DNA of 64,000 bases from Stercorarius parasiticus (taxonomy: Eukaryota > Chordata > Aves > Charadriiformes > Stercorariidae): the NCBI GenBank assembly GCA_013396915.1, contig VWZL01000521.1:1-64000 (forward strand). Reading direction: 5' to 3'. Position numbers and translations under genes: made by a program. The notes under the pieces are model-generated. The model was given only the letters and a program-made list of their open reading frames with translations, made no database searches and was not told the DNA's origin. Positions 37,401 to 64,000 of this stretch are shown here, in pieces. Position 1 is the first letter of the stretch. Each line of letters opens with the position of its first letter.

Positions 37401-39049
37401 CTGAGAAAAATAAGTCCCAGAGATTAATTTTTAAGTCAGAGTCGCTATTTGAGAGCTCTCTTTAGACAGGCAAATGCTGTAAATGGCTACCCGAAAGATA
37501 ACACAGGTGCTGATGACAGCCAATGCACAGATGGAGAGTGAAGGAAAGGATGCATCTCAGAACAACAAAAAATAATCCCGTTCTCCTAAGCTTAAGGCAG
37601 TTACAAAATTTTTTAAGATTTTCTGAGAACATAAAAACATGACGTGCGTGTTAACTTGAAACTAGGTGCAGGCACACTGCAGTTGTCGCCCCCTTTTCCC
37701 ACCCGTCACAGGTGGGGAAAAAAAAGCCTGGGACAAGATGACACACATCTCTGGTCACAGCCTTGCAGCTTCCCAGTGGAGAACGAAAGGCTTTTGTCAA
37801 ATCCCCTCTCAAGCAGCCAACAGAAACCAGGCAGGAGCAACTCAAAGAGGAAGTCAATGAGAGACTGTGGATTCCTTTCCATTACGCAACAGTGAATCCA
37901 AAAGGGCGACTTAAACACACACAAATAACCCTTTTTACCTTCTCTGGGGGAATTTAGCAGAAATCCTGCTGCAGAAAAATAAGTTCCCATGCGTGCTTGC
38001 AGATCAGGTATATCCGCATTAAGGTTCTCATCTCAATGGGATGTAGAGGAAGGAGTGGGGAAGGGAGTTAAAGAGACAAACGCATTTATGGGTCAGATTT
38101 AATCCTGTGCCGTCAAAAAGTCAATTGCCAAATCTGTAAGACGAGAGCCACGCGAGATTTTAGATCAAGTGAGATCTAGCCCCTAATTCCTTTCTTCCCA
38201 TGTATGCCATCTCAAGTCTTCCAGAGGAAATATAAACAAAGTCCTCATCAAAGCGAATTACTGAAGGGCAGTGGCCTTCCATTTCGCGATCTCCACCTAA
38301 GCTCCAAGCAGAGGAGCTCATCAATAGCTCACATCCCTCTCCAGGCTGGCAGCTTTACTGTTTTGCCCAAGGAATTCATCCTTAGATACAAGCTTTGCAA
38401 GGGGCAACTCTTAATATTACAGGGAGATGACATACATAAACAAAAAGGGAGAGAGGCTGCAGATTTTGGCAATGGACTTCAGACTTGAGCTTCTTGTCAA
38501 ACAGTGACCACCCTGGAGCACAAAGGACGGGAGAAGGCATCACAGAAGCAAAAGCCCTCACAAACTCTTATCTACGCCCAGTAAAAGTAGTGTAAGAGCT
38601 GTCATCTATTATGGAGTGAACAGGAAAAACAGATTTGAATTAAACCCCCGGTGCCGGGAGGAAAGGGCTGAGCCAGCAGCAGGTCTCGGCAAGAAGCAGG
38701 AATGAGCTTCTGTGCCACGCAAGAGTTTTGGTGGGAGATGAGCGATTACTCCAGAGTGGGTTTAAACTCACCCCCATAGATGACTAAAGCAGAACAGAGA
38801 AAGCAGCTCCACCAGTTGTAATACATCTTTTATCAGTTTTCTCTATGTATAAAGTTACTCCCTTGAGAGCCACTTGCTATGCCAAAGGACTACAGAAAAA
38901 GGGGCAAGAGACAAGGTTATATTACTTCACCCAACACTTTCAAGCTCCCAGTGACGATATGAACAATAATCTCATCCGACAGACTTGTCTGGTGACAGTG
39001 AATTCTCCGATCCTTCCTCAGCCCCAAGTTAAGAAACGCAGCAGGTCAT

Positions 39050-40155
39050 TTTATTAAAAATCAGTATACAGTTGAACATAAGCCCAGTGTTTACAACCAA
39101 TCCCCCTAGTAGTTCCAGCTTTCCTGTTGTTTTACAGACTATTACCAACCAAAGGAATCAGTAGCATAAAGAAACCACTATAATTTCAAAAAAAAAAAAA
39201 AAATTAATGTCCCCACGTCTCCAAGAAAGCAGCATCCATGATCAGTTTGTTTTCCATTGGATTTGCTCTAAGAAACAAGAGTTTTCAACATCATTTTGTA
39301 GGCAAACCTTATCTTTATAACAGCAATTGCTCCGTTTGCTTTATCATACAGGGCAAGGGTCTCTAAGAAGCCTCACAGCGCTGATAAAATAACCCTAAAA
39401 GAGCTCTCTGTCAATTTTTCCTGCAATTTACCTTCTAGAACACCAGTAACGTTTGAGATTTGTTTAACTAGTTGAGTTGAAACTAAAGGGGGAGGGGTGG
39501 CCCTAATTTGCACAATTTGGCAAAAAGACCATCCATGAATTGAGCTCTCCAACGGCTGCAGGACGCACACAGAGGTCTTCTCCATGCTCCCTCAAAGTGT
39601 CCAGCAGTGCTGCAGGAGGTACGCGTATTCACACCCTCGTTCCCCTTTCAGTTGTTACAGCTGTTCACGTTTCTGCTGCCTCCTCGAGTCATCCAAAGCA
39701 CAGAGTAGCCTCAGTGGCGTAACAGCAGCTTGCCAGAAGCAGGAAAAGTCCAGCCAACACAAGATTTAATTTATTAAGATAAACGTGGCCTAAGGCTCCA
39801 CATTATTTTTTTAAAATAAACACACTAAGAAATACGAAAACCAACCGGCTTCGCTACATGTAGGTCAGGTTCAGACGTTCTCAGAAAGACCTTCTCAACC
39901 ATACAAAAGACTCTTCCCCTCTCGTCCCCATCACGAGGATGGGAAGACAATTCACTACGTAAAAATCAACAGTGTCCCCTGTTGCGTGCCCTTCCACGTT
40001 CAGTGAACAAACCCCCTGCCACCCTTCAGGGCAGATCAAAAGTTTTAAGAACACGCCTGTGAAGAAGGAGCAGAAGGGGAGAGGGGCAGGTAATTCAGTC
40101 TCTGAAATGAACACTTAAAAGTCTTGACGCGATGACTGTGTTGTACTCCACCACT
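39050..40155 (-). other. PAK1: Probable PAK1 3' UTR with candidate poly(A) signals
   Basis: Sequence downstream of the stop has no splice-like coding continuation. On the minus strand AATAAA occurs at 39770-39775 and 39050-39055, giving 3' UTRs of roughly 0.4 or 1.1 kb. Which is used cannot be decided from sequence; the boundary is inferred. A 16-base poly-A run (plus strand) sits at 39188-39203 within the longer form. Confidence 0.5.
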
Positions 40156-63614
<23,459 letters not shown>

Positions 63615-64000
63615 CTGAAAGAGACAGACAGTAACGTCGTTAGGAATGAGTTGCAAACGCAGCAGCGGTGCGGACTGGAGAAAGGAACACGCTCCCTTCA
63701 GAAGGGGCAGGAAAAAAGTCTGCTCCCAAACCTAGGCATTACCTTCAGCTCCCCAGAACAAGCTGGCAACCGGCAGATATGGGAATAGAGGGTAAAAAAT
63801 TCTGCAGATAAATACAGGGGCCCCAAATCCCTGCTGCAGGAGGGCAGAATTTCCCAGTGCGACACCTGAATGAATACTGTCCTCCATCCATATACACAAA
63901 ATATTTTCAATATTTTTCAATATTAAATGGGCTAAATCACCCGCAGAGGCACTGCAGCCAGCCCAAAACCTGCAAGATGTTCAATCTCAACCACCTAAAC
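63615..64000. other. PAK1 intron running off the right edge
   Basis: Sequence upstream of the first PAK1 exon in the window. No further exon recognised; N-terminal exons are expected at higher coordinates. Confidence 0.5.

Larger units (their letters stand above)
31353..39049. other. Intergenic region downstream of PAK1
   Basis: No gene recognised. CR1 fragments lie at 31.87-31.99 and 34.25-34.46 kb; from there to the PAK1 3' end no CR1 was seen. The part at about 35.9-37.6 kb is AT-rich unique sequence that could be conserved non-coding DNA, but this cannot be judged from one genome. Confidence 0.4.

Overview
This is vertebrate nuclear DNA, most likely from a bird. Three observations support that. 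Coding sequence is split into short exons with GT..AG introns. The dominant interspersed repeat is CR1, the main avian LINE: at least 17 short fragments, nearly all 5'-truncated, many ending in the ATTCTATG-type 3' tail. The two recognisable genes, PAK1 and GDPD4, lie side by side on one strand, as they do on human chromosome 11q. Two ambiguous bases (24802 next to a 32-T run, and 61490) show it is a draft assembly.

Left part (1 to about 11.2 kb): the 5' coding end of a GDE2-like glycerophosphodiester phosphodiesterase on the minus strand. Five coding exons were rebuilt with matching splice phases: 11016-11198, 10296-10399, 9144-9237, 3434-3493 and 1738-1836. They encode residues 1 to 180, which are the cytosolic N-terminus and the first three membrane spans. 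The catalytic GDPD domain lies beyond the left edge. Paralogy to GDPD5/GDE2 is clear. GDPD4 is preferred because its neighbour is PAK1.

Middle (about 11.2 to 39 kb): intergenic, with no convincing protein gene. It holds CR1 copies, a 121-bp dispersed and 195-bp tandem duplication (19.5 to 20.4 kb), a small degenerate array of heat-shock-element-like palindromes (17.66 to 17.81 kb), and CpG-dense stretches near 25.4-26.3 kb and 29.4-29.7 kb. The first CpG-dense stretch has a strong minus-strand splice donor and could be the missing GDPD4 promoter and 5' exon. The second holds an RFX X-box-like palindrome.

Right part (about 39 to 64 kb): the 3' two-thirds of PAK1 (p21-activated kinase 1) on the minus strand. 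Eleven coding exons join in frame to give the C-terminal 398 residues, from the linker after the autoinhibitory region, through the PIX-binding proline-rich motif, to the complete kinase domain and the stop at 40156. The N-terminal exons with the CRIB/p21-binding region are off the right edge. Introns carry antisense and sense CR1 fragments.

No bacterial, viral or CRISPR-like system was seen, and I found no clear new biological system. The items most worth checking are the CpG/donor candidate for a GDPD4 promoter, the HSE-like minisatellite, a perfect 34-bp palindrome in a PAK1 intron, the weak U-rich splice donor of one PAK1 exon, and an Arg-to-Cys change at the start of the PAK1 kinase domain.
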